Origin: Alkalihalobacillus sp. YIM B00296
Lineage (GTDB): Bacteria; Bacillota; Bacilli; Bacillales; Fictibacillaceae
Assembly: GCF_020179385.1 (NCBI RefSeq)
Contig: NZ_JAIBLJ010000009.1
Coordinates: 80,205-144,204 of the forward strand
DNA length: 64,000 bases
Direction of reading: 5' to 3'
Part shown: piece by piece, positions 43,808 through 52,356 of the stretch
How the letters are laid out: each line of letters opens with the position of its first letter
Numbering within the stretch: position 1 is the stretch's first letter
Notes under the pieces: generated by a model
Told to the model about the DNA's origin: nothing
The model's database searches: none
The model's input: the letters and a program-made list of their open reading frames with translations, nothing else
Position numbers and translations under genes: made by a program

Positions 43808-45079
43808 TTATTGAAACGGTGCAAAGTATGTTTCCGCATTCCCTTGCAGTTTTTCGGCAACTTCTTCAGGTGTTTGCTTACCGAGATACATCCCTTGGAG
43901 TTCTGTTTCAAGCGTCGCCTTCGTTGTCGGGTTCCCTTTATTGAAATGGACGAGCATCATATAAGAGGTCGAATATTCGTTGGTGGCCTCAGCTATCGCT
44001 GTGACGAGTTCATCGTCTGTTGTGACCCCTGGTACTGCTGGAATCCGAGCCAATTCATCCGAAAACAATTTCGCGAATTTTTCAGTCGTCATGAATTCAA
44101 GAAATTTCTTTGCGTCCTCTTTATTTTTCGAGTTTGCGTTTATCCCATATGAACCATCCACCCATGTCGTCATCGTCGGATCCTTTCCTTCAGCAGACGG
44201 CATCGGAAAAAATCCGATCTCTAAGTCAGGGTTCATTTCACGGAGCACTTCGATCTCCCAGCTTCCTAACGGGAACATGGCAGCCTCCTCGGTGAAGAAG
44301 AGGGTACGGATATCTTCCATTCCGAGTCCTTCATAATTTTCTGGGAAGTATTGTTTCAGTTCATCCATTGCTTGAAGGGAAGAAACGAATTCGTCGCCCG
44401 TGAATGTTTTATCCCCTGCAGTGATCTGATCCACGAATTCATTCGCGCCATAATGCGCCGGACCGACAATCGAATGTGCCAACGATAGCAACCAGCCTTC
44501 TTTCGTTCCGAGCGCGATCGGGGTGACACCTTCTTCTTTCAGTTTCTCGTTTAACTCCATGAATTCATCCCACGTCTTAGGTTCTTCCAGTCCATGATCC
44601 TTGAAAATTTTCTTATTATAGAACATCTGTGCAGAATTCAGTGAGAGAGGGACACCGTAGACTTTTCCATCCTCAGAAGTTGCGGCAGACCGGGTTTCCT
44701 CTGTAAATACATCGATTCCGTCCAGATCATCAAGGGGCTCGAGATACCCCGCCTTCGCAAGCTCCATTCCAGGTGCATAAGGGCGGAGCTGTATGATGTC
44801 AGGGCCTTCACCACTTTGCAGGGCGGTGTTTAGGATCGTATCGTATTCTGTGTTCTTTGAAGGCTTGAACTCGACTTTGATATCCGGATGCTCTTCATTG
44901 AAAGCTTCGATGATTTTATCGTAAGCAGCATTATCCTCCGTCCTCCAGCTTCCGATCGTCAATACTTCACCATTGCCTTCTCCATTATCCTCAGTATCAT
45001 TACCTGAACTGCTGCATCCTGTAAGAGCTATCGACAGGACCATCAATACCCCTAGAAACAAACTCAACATCCGTTTCAT
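43808..45079 (-). CDS. ABC transporter solute-binding lipoprotein (family 1)
   Basis: A 424-residue extracellular sugar-binding lipoprotein, lipobox ALTGCSSSG (lipidated Cys about residue 20). Family 1 features: IIEAFNEEHPDIKVEFKPSK, PDIIQLRPYAPGMELAKAG and WVDGSYGINANSKNKEDAKKF. ATG 45079 has AGGAGGGG 9 nt upstream; the frame is open to 45124. It follows the RpiR regulator by about 65 nt, so the operon is rpiR - binding protein - permeases - murQ or starts here. Confidence 0.9.
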   Translation of the reverse strand: MKRMLSLFLGVLMVLSIALTGCSSSGNDTEDNGEGNGEVLTIGSWRTEDNAAYDKIIEAFNEEHPDIKVEFKPSKNTEYDTILNTALQSGEGPDIIQLRPYAPGMELAKAGYLEPLDDLDGIDVFTEETRSAATSEDGKVYGVPLSLNSAQMFYNKKIFKDHGLEEPKTWDEFMELNEKLKEEGVTPIALGTKEGWLLSLAHSIVGPAHYGANEFVDQITAGDKTFTGDEFVSSLQAMDELKQYFPENYEGLGMEDIRTLFFTEEAAMFPLGSWEIEVLREMNPDLEIGFFPMPSAEGKDPTMTTWVDGSYGINANSKNKEDAKKFLEFMTTEKFAKLFSDELARIPAVPGVTTDDELVTAIAEATNEYSTSYMMLVHFNKGNPTTKATLETELQGMYLGKQTPEEVAEKLQGNAETYFAPFQ

Positions 45080-45144
45080 AACATTGGACCCCTCCTGTTT
45101 TTCATACGTTTTATATCTCCTCATTAACGAGGGACAAGCCCATA

Positions 45145-46002
45145 TTAGTCTTTTTCTTTTGACACCTGTACAGCTTTTCTTGTCCGTTCAAGAGCATCAA
45201 TACTTTCATCATAATGACGGCTTGTTATCCCGATATATAAAATATCGATCACATTCAACTGCGATATTCGCGAGCTCATCGCCCCGCTCCGAATGCTTTT
45301 TTCTAAAGAGCTTGTGAAAAGATTTACATCAGCCAGATCAGCTACTGGATTACTTCCGAATTTAGTTAGTGAAATGGTCTCAGCTCCATTTTCCTTGGCA
45401 ATCTTCAGTGACTCGATGATATCCTTTGTCCGTCCCGAATAAGAAATGCCGAAAGCAACATCTTTTCTGGTCAGGTTCGCACTGATCGTCCCTTGTGTAT
45501 CAAAGTCATAAGCTGCCTCACACCACCGATTGACCCTTGTCAGTTTTTGTTTGAAATCTTGAGCGATGACTGCTGAAGCTCCGATTCCGAAGACGGCTAT
45601 TTTCCTTGCATTACTCATGACCGAGACAGCCTTCTCCAATTGTTCAGGTGAAAGGACGGACAGGGTATCGTTGATCGATTGAATATTGTTATGGGATATC
45701 GATGTCATGATGGACGATATCGAACCGTCTATCGGTATTTCTTGATAGGAATGATTGTTGTTATTGAACTGCGCCAGATCGCCAGCAATCCGAAGCTTCA
45801 ACTCCTGAAACCCTTTGTAGCTGAGTGTCCTCGAAAGCCTGATGATCGTCGCTTCACTTACTTTCGTCTTTTTTGCCAGCCTCTGGACCGACAGATTGAC
45901 GACCTCGGCAGGATTCATCAAGATGTACTCTGCCACTTTACGTTCTGAAGGCTTGAGTGAAGGCATAGACTCCTGGATCCTGATCAAACCACCATTTAAC
46001 AT
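45145..46002 (-). CDS. RpiR family regulator (MurR-like)
   Basis: A 285-residue regulator with an N-terminal helix-turn-helix (about residues 1-75, LSVQRLAKKTKVSEATIIRLSR) and a C-terminal SIS sugar-phosphate domain (about 120-260, KIAVFGIGASAVIAQDF, ISYSGRTKDII, TLSKFGSNPVADLAD-like ISLTKFGSNPVADLA). MurR of E. coli and B. subtilis senses MurNAc-6-P; the neighbouring murQ supports the same ligand. ATG 46002 has GGAGATTTGACT upstream; the frame is open to 46068. Confidence 0.85.
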   Translation of the reverse strand: MLNGGLIRIQESMPSLKPSERKVAEYILMNPAEVVNLSVQRLAKKTKVSEATIIRLSRTLSYKGFQELKLRIAGDLAQFNNNNHSYQEIPIDGSISSIMTSISHNNIQSINDTLSVLSPEQLEKAVSVMSNARKIAVFGIGASAVIAQDFKQKLTRVNRWCEAAYDFDTQGTISANLTRKDVAFGISYSGRTKDIIESLKIAKENGAETISLTKFGSNPVADLADVNLFTSSLEKSIRSGAMSSRISQLNVIDILYIGITSRHYDESIDALERTRKAVQVSKEKD

Positions 46003-46047
46003 AGTCAAATCTCCTAATCTATCCTTACTATTGATATTAAGTGCAAA

Positions 46048-46090
46048 AAATAATATTCCGTAAATCAACCCTATTTATGAAATATTATTA
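46048..46090. promoter_or_regulatory. Putative RpiR operator upstream of rpiR
   Basis: TGAAATATTAT at 46078-46088 and the complementary AATAATATT at 46049-46057; the same 11-mer occurs before the AmiE-like gene at 49596-49606. Confidence 0.45.
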
Positions 46091-46181
46091 CTAAACTGAA
46101 TCTTCTGAACAAAGGAGTCGATCCGTTGCTCTCATAATGCATAGCAGATGAAAAAGTCGAGGTCGTCCCAATACAAGGATT

Positions 46182-47432
46182 CTAGTAAATCAGGTATTGT
46201 TCACGTGTTTCTTTGAACTGATCGAGTTCATTCTCCCATTGGGCTTCTATCTCTTCAACAGATTGGCCATTTTCAATCGCTTCACGGACCCATCCATTCC
46301 CGATCAACAGATCAAAGAAAGAAACACCTGCACTGTTTTCGGCACGGAATTCGAAGTCATCAGGATACAAGTCATGGATCGTTTTCACAAGGTGCAGCCC
46401 CGTTTCCACAGGTGAGAATGCCTTTTTATCTGTGACATGGATCTGGACGCCATGACTCAATTTGCCGCTATGTTTAGAGAAGGTCGGCGTAAATGACGCT
46501 GCCCTGAAGGTAACCCCGTGCAGGTTCAACGCATTCAGTTCCGCAGCCAGCTCTGTACTGTTGATGAACGGGGCTCCAACCAATTCGAACGGTTTCGTCG
46601 TCCCTCTTCCTTCCGATACATTTGTTCCTTCAATCAAGGCTGCCCCCGGATAGACGAGTGCTGTTTCCAGTGTCGGCATGTTCGGTGAAGGAGGGACAAA
46701 CTCGAGTGGTGTTTCATCGTAATACATGTTACGCTTCCACCCTTCCATCTCGACTACTGTCAAATCTGCACCGATTTCAAATTCTTCATTAAACAATTTG
46801 GCCAGTTCACCTACGGTCATACCATGGCGGAGAGGAATCGGATACATACCGACAAATGAACTGTAATCCGTATCAAGAACTGGTCCTTCCACTTTCGTCC
46901 CGCTGATTGGATTCGGACGGTCCAATACGATGAAAGGAATATCATTTTCAGCGGCGGCTTCCATAGCGTAAGCCATCGTGTAGATATACGTGTAGAAACG
47001 AGTTCCGACATCCTGGATATCAAACAGAAGCACCTCAATGTTTTCAAGCATCTCTGGCGTCGGTTTTCTAGTAGGTCCATAAAGGCTGTAAACCGGAAGC
47101 CCTGTTTCTTCGTCCATATAAAACTCGACATATTCACCTGCCTGCGCACTTCCACGAACACCGTGCTCAGGTCCATAAAGGGCAGTAAGGTTCACATCCT
47201 GGTCATTATGGAGTATATCTACAACACTGTTAAGCTCCTGATCGACCCCAGTCGGATTCGTGATCAGCCCTACTTTCTTTCCTTCGATCAGGTTTTTCTG
47301 ATCGTCCAGCAACCTTTCTACACCAAGTTTGAACTTATCTTTCCCTTTACTCTTGTCACCATGAGCAAGTGCGCCTGTGAGTGAAGATAGGGCAAGAACG
47401 GTAGTAAGCACAATGACCAACCATTTTTTCAC
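46182..47432 (-). CDS. namZ: Exo-beta-N-acetylmuramidase NamZ (DUF1343)
   Basis: A 416-residue secreted enzyme that removes MurNAc from the non-reducing end of wall glycan fragments (YbbC in B. subtilis). Signal peptide about residues 1-23 (ending GALAHG). DUF1343 blocks: KVGLITNPTGVD, ALYGPEHGVRGSAQAGE, PVYSLYGPTRKPTPEML, FDIQDVGTRFYTYIYTM, LDRPNPISG and EGRGTTKPFELVG. Length matches the family. Downstream of the AmiE-like gene, as in B. subtilis. Confidence 0.93.
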   Translation of the reverse strand: MKKWLVIVLTTVLALSSLTGALAHGDKSKGKDKFKLGVERLLDDQKNLIEGKKVGLITNPTGVDQELNSVVDILHNDQDVNLTALYGPEHGVRGSAQAGEYVEFYMDEETGLPVYSLYGPTRKPTPEMLENIEVLLFDIQDVGTRFYTYIYTMAYAMEAAAENDIPFIVLDRPNPISGTKVEGPVLDTDYSSFVGMYPIPLRHGMTVGELAKLFNEEFEIGADLTVVEMEGWKRNMYYDETPLEFVPPSPNMPTLETALVYPGAALIEGTNVSEGRGTTKPFELVGAPFINSTELAAELNALNLHGVTFRAASFTPTFSKHSGKLSHGVQIHVTDKKAFSPVETGLHLVKTIHDLYPDDFEFRAENSAGVSFFDLLIGNGWVREAIENGQSVEEIEAQWENELDQFKETREQYLIY

Positions 47433-47487
47433 GTCAATCCCTCCAATTTTTCAGATTCAAGGCAAACTTCCTGTGTACTTTTAATGT

Positions 47488-47712
47488 TTAGGCTCTGTTA
47501 AGTTCATTGGTGTTATATCCAAAATTCACACCCGTTCCCTGGGGTCGCAAGCTACCTCACTTGCACAGGATGTGCTGGCTTCGACGTTCACCACAGACGT
47601 GGTGGTTTTTAGTCGAAGAACCTAAATTGCAGGTCGCTGAGGGGTCACGCTGGCTCGCTTTTTTCCGCTGGAGTGTAACGAATTCGTTTTACGGAATTTC
47701 CAAAGCCGAGGG
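47488..47712. repeat. Intergenic repeat D, copy 2
   Basis: 47540-47700 is related in inverted orientation to 28088-28290: shared cttgcacaggatgt, cgacgttcaccaca and ctggctcgctttt. It separates namZ from the AmiE-like gene. Confidence 0.6.
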
Positions 47713-49419
47713 TTAGAAACGACGTTGGCTCCATCCTTCGCCTGACCACTCAGGAGTTAATACCGTTCCATCTTGAAGTGTCAACCTTAAGTTATCCAGA
47801 TACCAGCCTCGCCCATTCGTATAAGAATCCGTTTTATAGATGAACCTGATATGTTTTGCTTCAGCAGGAATCTGGACTGCTAACCCGCTCCAATCCTTGC
47901 TCCCGGTCAACGGTTCATGGATTTGGGTCCAATTTTCACCATCCTCTGAAACTTCAATATTGCCAAAATCATAATCCGGTTCAATCCTGTACCAAGTGTC
48001 AAAGGTCAATGTGGCAGGTTCCACTAAATCCACTTGTGCAGAAAGTGAACGTCCAAGGCTATCTCCATAACCGGAAAACCATGCAGGGCTTTTGTCATTC
48101 ATCGAAACCGGTATGGAATCAGCAACTTTTCTAGCAAACGCGCGCCTCGCTATATTGGTAGAAACTGTATTCCTTGTTGGATGCACACGGTTTGTCAGCA
48201 GGATCGCGATCGTAGCGTTATTCAGGTCCACGACGACAGAGGTCCCTGTATAACCAGTGTGGCCGACAGTCGATTCCGACGAGAGGGCGTCCATGAACCA
48301 TCCTTGCTGGATCTCCCAGCCTAACCCATGATCATTTCCAGGAAAAGCTGGAATCTGGTTTTCAACGAGTAATTTTACAGTCTCCGGCTGAAGGATCTGT
48401 TCATCTCCATAGCGCCCTTCATTCACATACATATGGGCAAGTTTAGCGAGGTCTTGCGCTGTCGAGAATACACCGGCATGACCTGCTACTCCATCCAATG
48501 ACCAGGCATTTTCATCATGGACTTTCCCCCATACAAGTCCTCGGTCTGTCCATGGCTGATATTCCGTTGCAGCAATCCTCCCTTTTGAAGAGGAAGGCGG
48601 GTTATACATCGTATCCTCCATTCCTAATGGATCAGTGATATTCTCTTTTACATATTGATCCAATCTTTTCCCGGAAAGACGTTCAACGAGTGCACCGAGC
48701 GTAATCATGTTCAGGTCACTGTATGTATAAGTCGTGCCCGGCTCATTCTTTAGTGGATGGGCGAATACGATCTGTAATCGATCCTCCCTGTCATTCCCTT
48801 GTGTATAGAGTGGAATCCATGCGGTGAATCCTGAGGTGTGGGTCATCAGTTGCCTGATCGTCACTTCATCTTTTCCCTTTTGGGCGAATTCCGGGATATA
48901 GTTTGAAACCGGGTCGTCCAGTTCAAACGCACCTTCTTCATATAGCTTCATTGCAGCTGTAGTCGTGAAGATCTTACTGATAGAGGCAAGGTCGAATATG
49001 GTATCTTCCTGCATCGTGACCGGGGCTTCCATTTCATTTTTGCTGTCATCGGTATAACGGGCCGCATAACCATAAGCTTCTTCTTTGACGATATGACCTC
49101 TTCGGGCAACGAAAGCGACTGCCCCAGGCATGACTTCCTCTTCAATCATCGTCTCCATGATTGTATCGATCTCATGTAGAGGGGCTTCTCTCATACCTGC
49201 TCCTTTCGCTGAACCTGGATGGAGGACTGGCGAGATCGGCCCAGGTTCCCCCCACGAAAAAACAGGGTGTGCTTGATTCATAGATGTTTTGTTTTCGTGA
49301 TTTTCAATCGACTGGTTGATGGGGTGTTGTCCCTCTGCATTTGAAACATGACCACTCACAAATAGGCTTGTCCCTCCTAACAATACGGCCAAAGCAAACG
49401 GTAATGATTTCTTTTCCAT
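47713..49419 (-). CDS. Secreted beta-lactamase-fold serine hydrolase (AmiE-like) with extra C-terminal domain
   Basis: A 568-residue exported serine hydrolase. Signal peptide about 1-27. Catalytic motifs: Ser-x-x-Lys in FDLASISKIFTTTAA, Tyr in TYTYSDLNMIT, and HTGYTG. Family members near namZ (AmiE/YbbE) cleave the amide bond between MurNAc and L-Ala in muropeptides. A C-terminal domain of about 130 residues (TLTFDTWYRIEPDYDFGNIE, GENWTQIHEP, WYLDNLRLT) is a beta-sandwich, probably carbohydrate or wall binding, which makes it longer than AmiE (about 440). Followed by namZ after an intergenic repeat. Confidence 0.85.
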   Translation of the reverse strand: MEKKSLPFALAVLLGGTSLFVSGHVSNAEGQHPINQSIENHENKTSMNQAHPVFSWGEPGPISPVLHPGSAKGAGMREAPLHEIDTIMETMIEEEVMPGAVAFVARRGHIVKEEAYGYAARYTDDSKNEMEAPVTMQEDTIFDLASISKIFTTTAAMKLYEEGAFELDDPVSNYIPEFAQKGKDEVTIRQLMTHTSGFTAWIPLYTQGNDREDRLQIVFAHPLKNEPGTTYTYSDLNMITLGALVERLSGKRLDQYVKENITDPLGMEDTMYNPPSSSKGRIAATEYQPWTDRGLVWGKVHDENAWSLDGVAGHAGVFSTAQDLAKLAHMYVNEGRYGDEQILQPETVKLLVENQIPAFPGNDHGLGWEIQQGWFMDALSSESTVGHTGYTGTSVVVDLNNATIAILLTNRVHPTRNTVSTNIARRAFARKVADSIPVSMNDKSPAWFSGYGDSLGRSLSAQVDLVEPATLTFDTWYRIEPDYDFGNIEVSEDGENWTQIHEPLTGSKDWSGLAVQIPAEAKHIRFIYKTDSYTNGRGWYLDNLRLTLQDGTVLTPEWSGEGWSQRRF

Positions 49420-49582
49420 AGCTCCTCCTTGTCAAGATTGTGATCGAACAGTTCAGCACCATCCCTCCTTGAATTTGTAAAATGTAGTTTAAGAGTACCT
49501 AAGCTTGAAACTGGTTGTCTATACCACTTAAGTCCCTGACAAGCAATCATCGACCGTTAATCGTGACATTGGAATTAGGTAA

Positions 49583-49611
49583 ATGTCATTATTTTTGAAA
49601 TATTATGACAT
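49583..49611. promoter_or_regulatory. Putative RpiR operator before the AmiE-like gene
   Basis: A 29-bp imperfect palindrome with ATGTCAT and ATGACAT ends; contains TGAAATATTAT, shared with 46078-46088. The site is about 165 nt before the start codon. Confidence 0.5.
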
Positions 49612-49806
49612 ATCTTAGCCCATGCACAGAAGTATTGTTTCATAATGTCCCTTAGGATGAGTAAAGCAGAGGTACATGAGAAGAATGGAGAGTAACGAAT
49701 CGTTTTTTGGTTAAAAGCGACCCTTGGACAACTATTTTTATGGATTTCCTTTAAGATTGGGCTAAAATACTTGAGAGTTGACTTAAAGAAAAGCCGTTAT
49801 AACTTT

Positions 49807-49940
49807 ATTGCTCCGTTTTTGAAAATTATTGCACCGTTTTACAGAGTAATTGCATCACTTTTAAAATGAATTGCCCAGTCTTATGAATTTATACATTATT
49901 ACAAGTTTTATTGCATCGATAACTAGTTAATTGTACCGAC
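49807..49940. repeat. 21-nt periodic repeat, locus 4
   Basis: ATTGC at 49807, 49828, 49849 and 49870 (exactly 21 nt apart), then degenerate copies at 49891, 49910 and 49930. The 571-nt gap 49420-49990 holds this, the operator at 49583 and no gene I can support. Confidence 0.7.
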
Positions 49941-49990
49941 AATAGACAAAGGAGACTGACTTTACATGTCAGCCTCCTACTCTTCCAATA

Positions 49991-51892
49991 CTACGAATTA
50001 ATGTTGATGACGCCGCCTTCTCCTTGATGGACTTTGCCCGTCTTCTTCAAGACGACCTTTTCGTTTTCTTCTAAGTTGGTGAATACGATCGGTGTTACCA
50101 CCGAGCGAGCATGCTTAACCAGATAATCGAGATCAAGCTCGATCAGATTCTGCCCTTGTTTCACTTCATCGCCAGCTTTTACATATGTTTCGAAGCCTTG
50201 ACCATCCAGCTCGACCGTATCAAGTCCGATATGGATGAGAATCTCATAACCTTGTTTGGATTCGATTCCGATTGCATGTTTGGTAGGGAATAAATTGACG
50301 ACCTTCCCCTCAACAGGAGAAGTGATCAGATTGCCAGTCGGCTCAATTGCGAAGCCATCTCCCATCATTTTTTCCGAAAAGGTAGGGTCATCTACCTCGG
50401 TTATCGGGATGATGTTTCCAGTGATCGGGATCGTAAAATCATCATCTTCTACACCTGTCTTCTCATTTGGATTCTCCTCGCCGCTTGATGGACTGGCAGC
50501 TTCATCGTATGTTCCCCAAGCCATTTGCCTCTGCATCGATGTGGCGACGAATTCGACATTCGTACCGACGATGACCTGGAGATTGGTCCGATCGATTTTC
50601 ATGACACCCCTTGCCCCATGTTTTTTCAATCCTTTTTCATCGACCGAATCCATATCGGCAACCTTCAAACGCAAGCGTGTCGCACAACTGTCAAGTGCTT
50701 GAATGTTTTGTCCGCCCCCAAGTGCTTGAAGAAAATGGTGAGCCATCACGTCATGTTTATTGCCAGTCGGTGTTCCGGTTTCTGGTTCTTCACCTTCCTC
50801 TTCTGTATCATCTTCACGTCCCGGCGTCTTTAAATCCAGCGCTTTGATAAGGAAATAGAAGACGACAAAATAGATTGCAGCATATACCAGGCCGACACCG
50901 AACAGCAGCCACTCCCCTTTGGCAATGCCCAGGTTAAGGAAGAAGTCGATTGCGCCAGCTGAGAAACCGAATCCATGATGGATATCCAGGACATAGGCTA
51001 CCACCATCGCGCTTCCAGTCAAAAATGCATGTACACCATATAAAATAGGTGATAAGAACATGAATGAGAACTCGATCGGTTCTGTGATCCCTGTCAAGAA
51101 TGAAGTGAAAGCCAAACCGATCAACATCCCTGTAACAGCTTTCTTCTTCTCCTTCTTAGCTGCTGCAATCATCGCAAAACATGCTGCAGGAAGTCCGAAC
51201 ATCATGATCGGGAAGAACCCAGCCATAAAGATACCGGCTTCAGGGTCACCTGCGAAGAAACGATGGAGATCTCCAGTAGCGCCGTTATATTCGCCGAATA
51301 CGAACCAGACGAGACTATTGAGCACATGATGCAGACCGATTGGGATGAGGAGACGGTTCATGAAACCATAGATTCCTACTCCAGCTGCTCCCGCATCGAT
51401 GATCCATTGACCGACTGCATTGATACCGTCTTGGATCGGCGGCCAAACAAAACCGAAAATCGCCGCAAGTAAAACCATCGCCCCAGCTGTTATGATTGGA
51501 ACGAATCGTCTTCCACCAAAAAAACCAAGATAATCAGGGAGTTCAATGTCATAGAAACGGTTATAAAGCAATCCTGCCACCACTCCAGACAATATCCCAC
51601 CAAGGAAGGCCATATTGATTTCTTCATTTATCGCCTGTGTCCCCTGAGTTAAAATGAAAAAACCTACCGCTCCAGCTAACCCTGCCGCTCCATTCGAATC
51701 TTTTGCCAAACCGATGGCCACCCCGATTGCGAAAAGCAATGGAAGATGGTCAAAGATAGCCGCACCTGCAGCTGCAATGAATGGAATCCCCAACAAATCA
51801 TCTTGTCCCAGCCTTAAGAGCAATGCGGCTGCCGGCATAATCGCTATCGGCAGCATCAATGCCCTCCCAATACGTTGCAAAAATCCTAACAT
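49991..51892 (-). CDS. nagE: PTS transporter EIICBA, N-acetylglucosamine type
   Basis: A 633-residue membrane permease that imports and phosphorylates GlcNAc. EIIC (about 1-360) has IGRALMLPIAIMPAAALLLRLG, LLIPIGLHHVLNSLVWF and GITEPIEFSFMFL; EIIB (about 390-470) has the phosphocysteine in IQALDSCATRLRLKVAD; EIIA (about 490-630) has the active His in YEILIHIGLDTVELDGQGFE. The three-domain order and motifs match NagE/NagP-type. ATG 51892 has GGAGG 7 nt upstream. Product GlcNAc-6-P is also what MurQ makes. Confidence 0.92.
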   Translation of the reverse strand: MLGFLQRIGRALMLPIAIMPAAALLLRLGQDDLLGIPFIAAAGAAIFDHLPLLFAIGVAIGLAKDSNGAAGLAGAVGFFILTQGTQAINEEINMAFLGGILSGVVAGLLYNRFYDIELPDYLGFFGGRRFVPIITAGAMVLLAAIFGFVWPPIQDGINAVGQWIIDAGAAGVGIYGFMNRLLIPIGLHHVLNSLVWFVFGEYNGATGDLHRFFAGDPEAGIFMAGFFPIMMFGLPAACFAMIAAAKKEKKKAVTGMLIGLAFTSFLTGITEPIEFSFMFLSPILYGVHAFLTGSAMVVAYVLDIHHGFGFSAGAIDFFLNLGIAKGEWLLFGVGLVYAAIYFVVFYFLIKALDLKTPGREDDTEEEGEEPETGTPTGNKHDVMAHHFLQALGGGQNIQALDSCATRLRLKVADMDSVDEKGLKKHGARGVMKIDRTNLQVIVGTNVEFVATSMQRQMAWGTYDEAASPSSGEENPNEKTGVEDDDFTIPITGNIIPITEVDDPTFSEKMMGDGFAIEPTGNLITSPVEGKVVNLFPTKHAIGIESKQGYEILIHIGLDTVELDGQGFETYVKAGDEVKQGQNLIELDLDYLVKHARSVVTPIVFTNLEENEKVVLKKTGKVHQGEGGVININS

Positions 51893-52003
51893 AATCAATC
51901 CTCCTTTTACTATTAGAAATATTCAGAAAATAATACCTAACATACACATATATATCAAAAAAATCTGTAAAATAGTTCTAAAATTTCATAAATAGGCTAA
52001 AAG

Positions 52004-52032
52004 TATGAAATAAAATTCCTTGATTTTTATTT
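52004..52032. promoter_or_regulatory. Inverted repeat upstream of the PTS gene
   Basis: TGAAATAAAA and TTTTATTTCA arms, about 110 nt before the start; resembles the RpiR-type half sites. The rest of 51893-52356 shows no gene that I can support. Confidence 0.4.
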
Positions 52033-52356
52033 CAGGGAAAAATGTGCGCTCCTGCGGGAAAGGTGATCCAAACGAAACCTTGAATCGGGAAACAAGCGAG
52101 TAGACATGAGGTTCGCCCACGGAAAGAGTGAATTCGCTGAACAATGAAGAATATCAGAGCCATAATGGGATATACAAAAAAAGGTTGACCATTCACTTCC
52201 ATTGCTAGAAGCTTTGTATCAACCACTTTGTTTTAATGAGTTTATTGAGATAGGTGCTTTTTCGCTTTGGAAATAGCCGTAATGCATTTTTCAAATTTAC
52301 ATCGACAGACTTGACTTCATTTGTGGCCTCTCTTTTCTTGACTATCTATTACTGGA

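Noticed and set aside
52032..52226. Minus-strand frame of 64 codons upstream of the helicase
   Set aside because: Composition looks like translated repeat DNA and there is no start signal.
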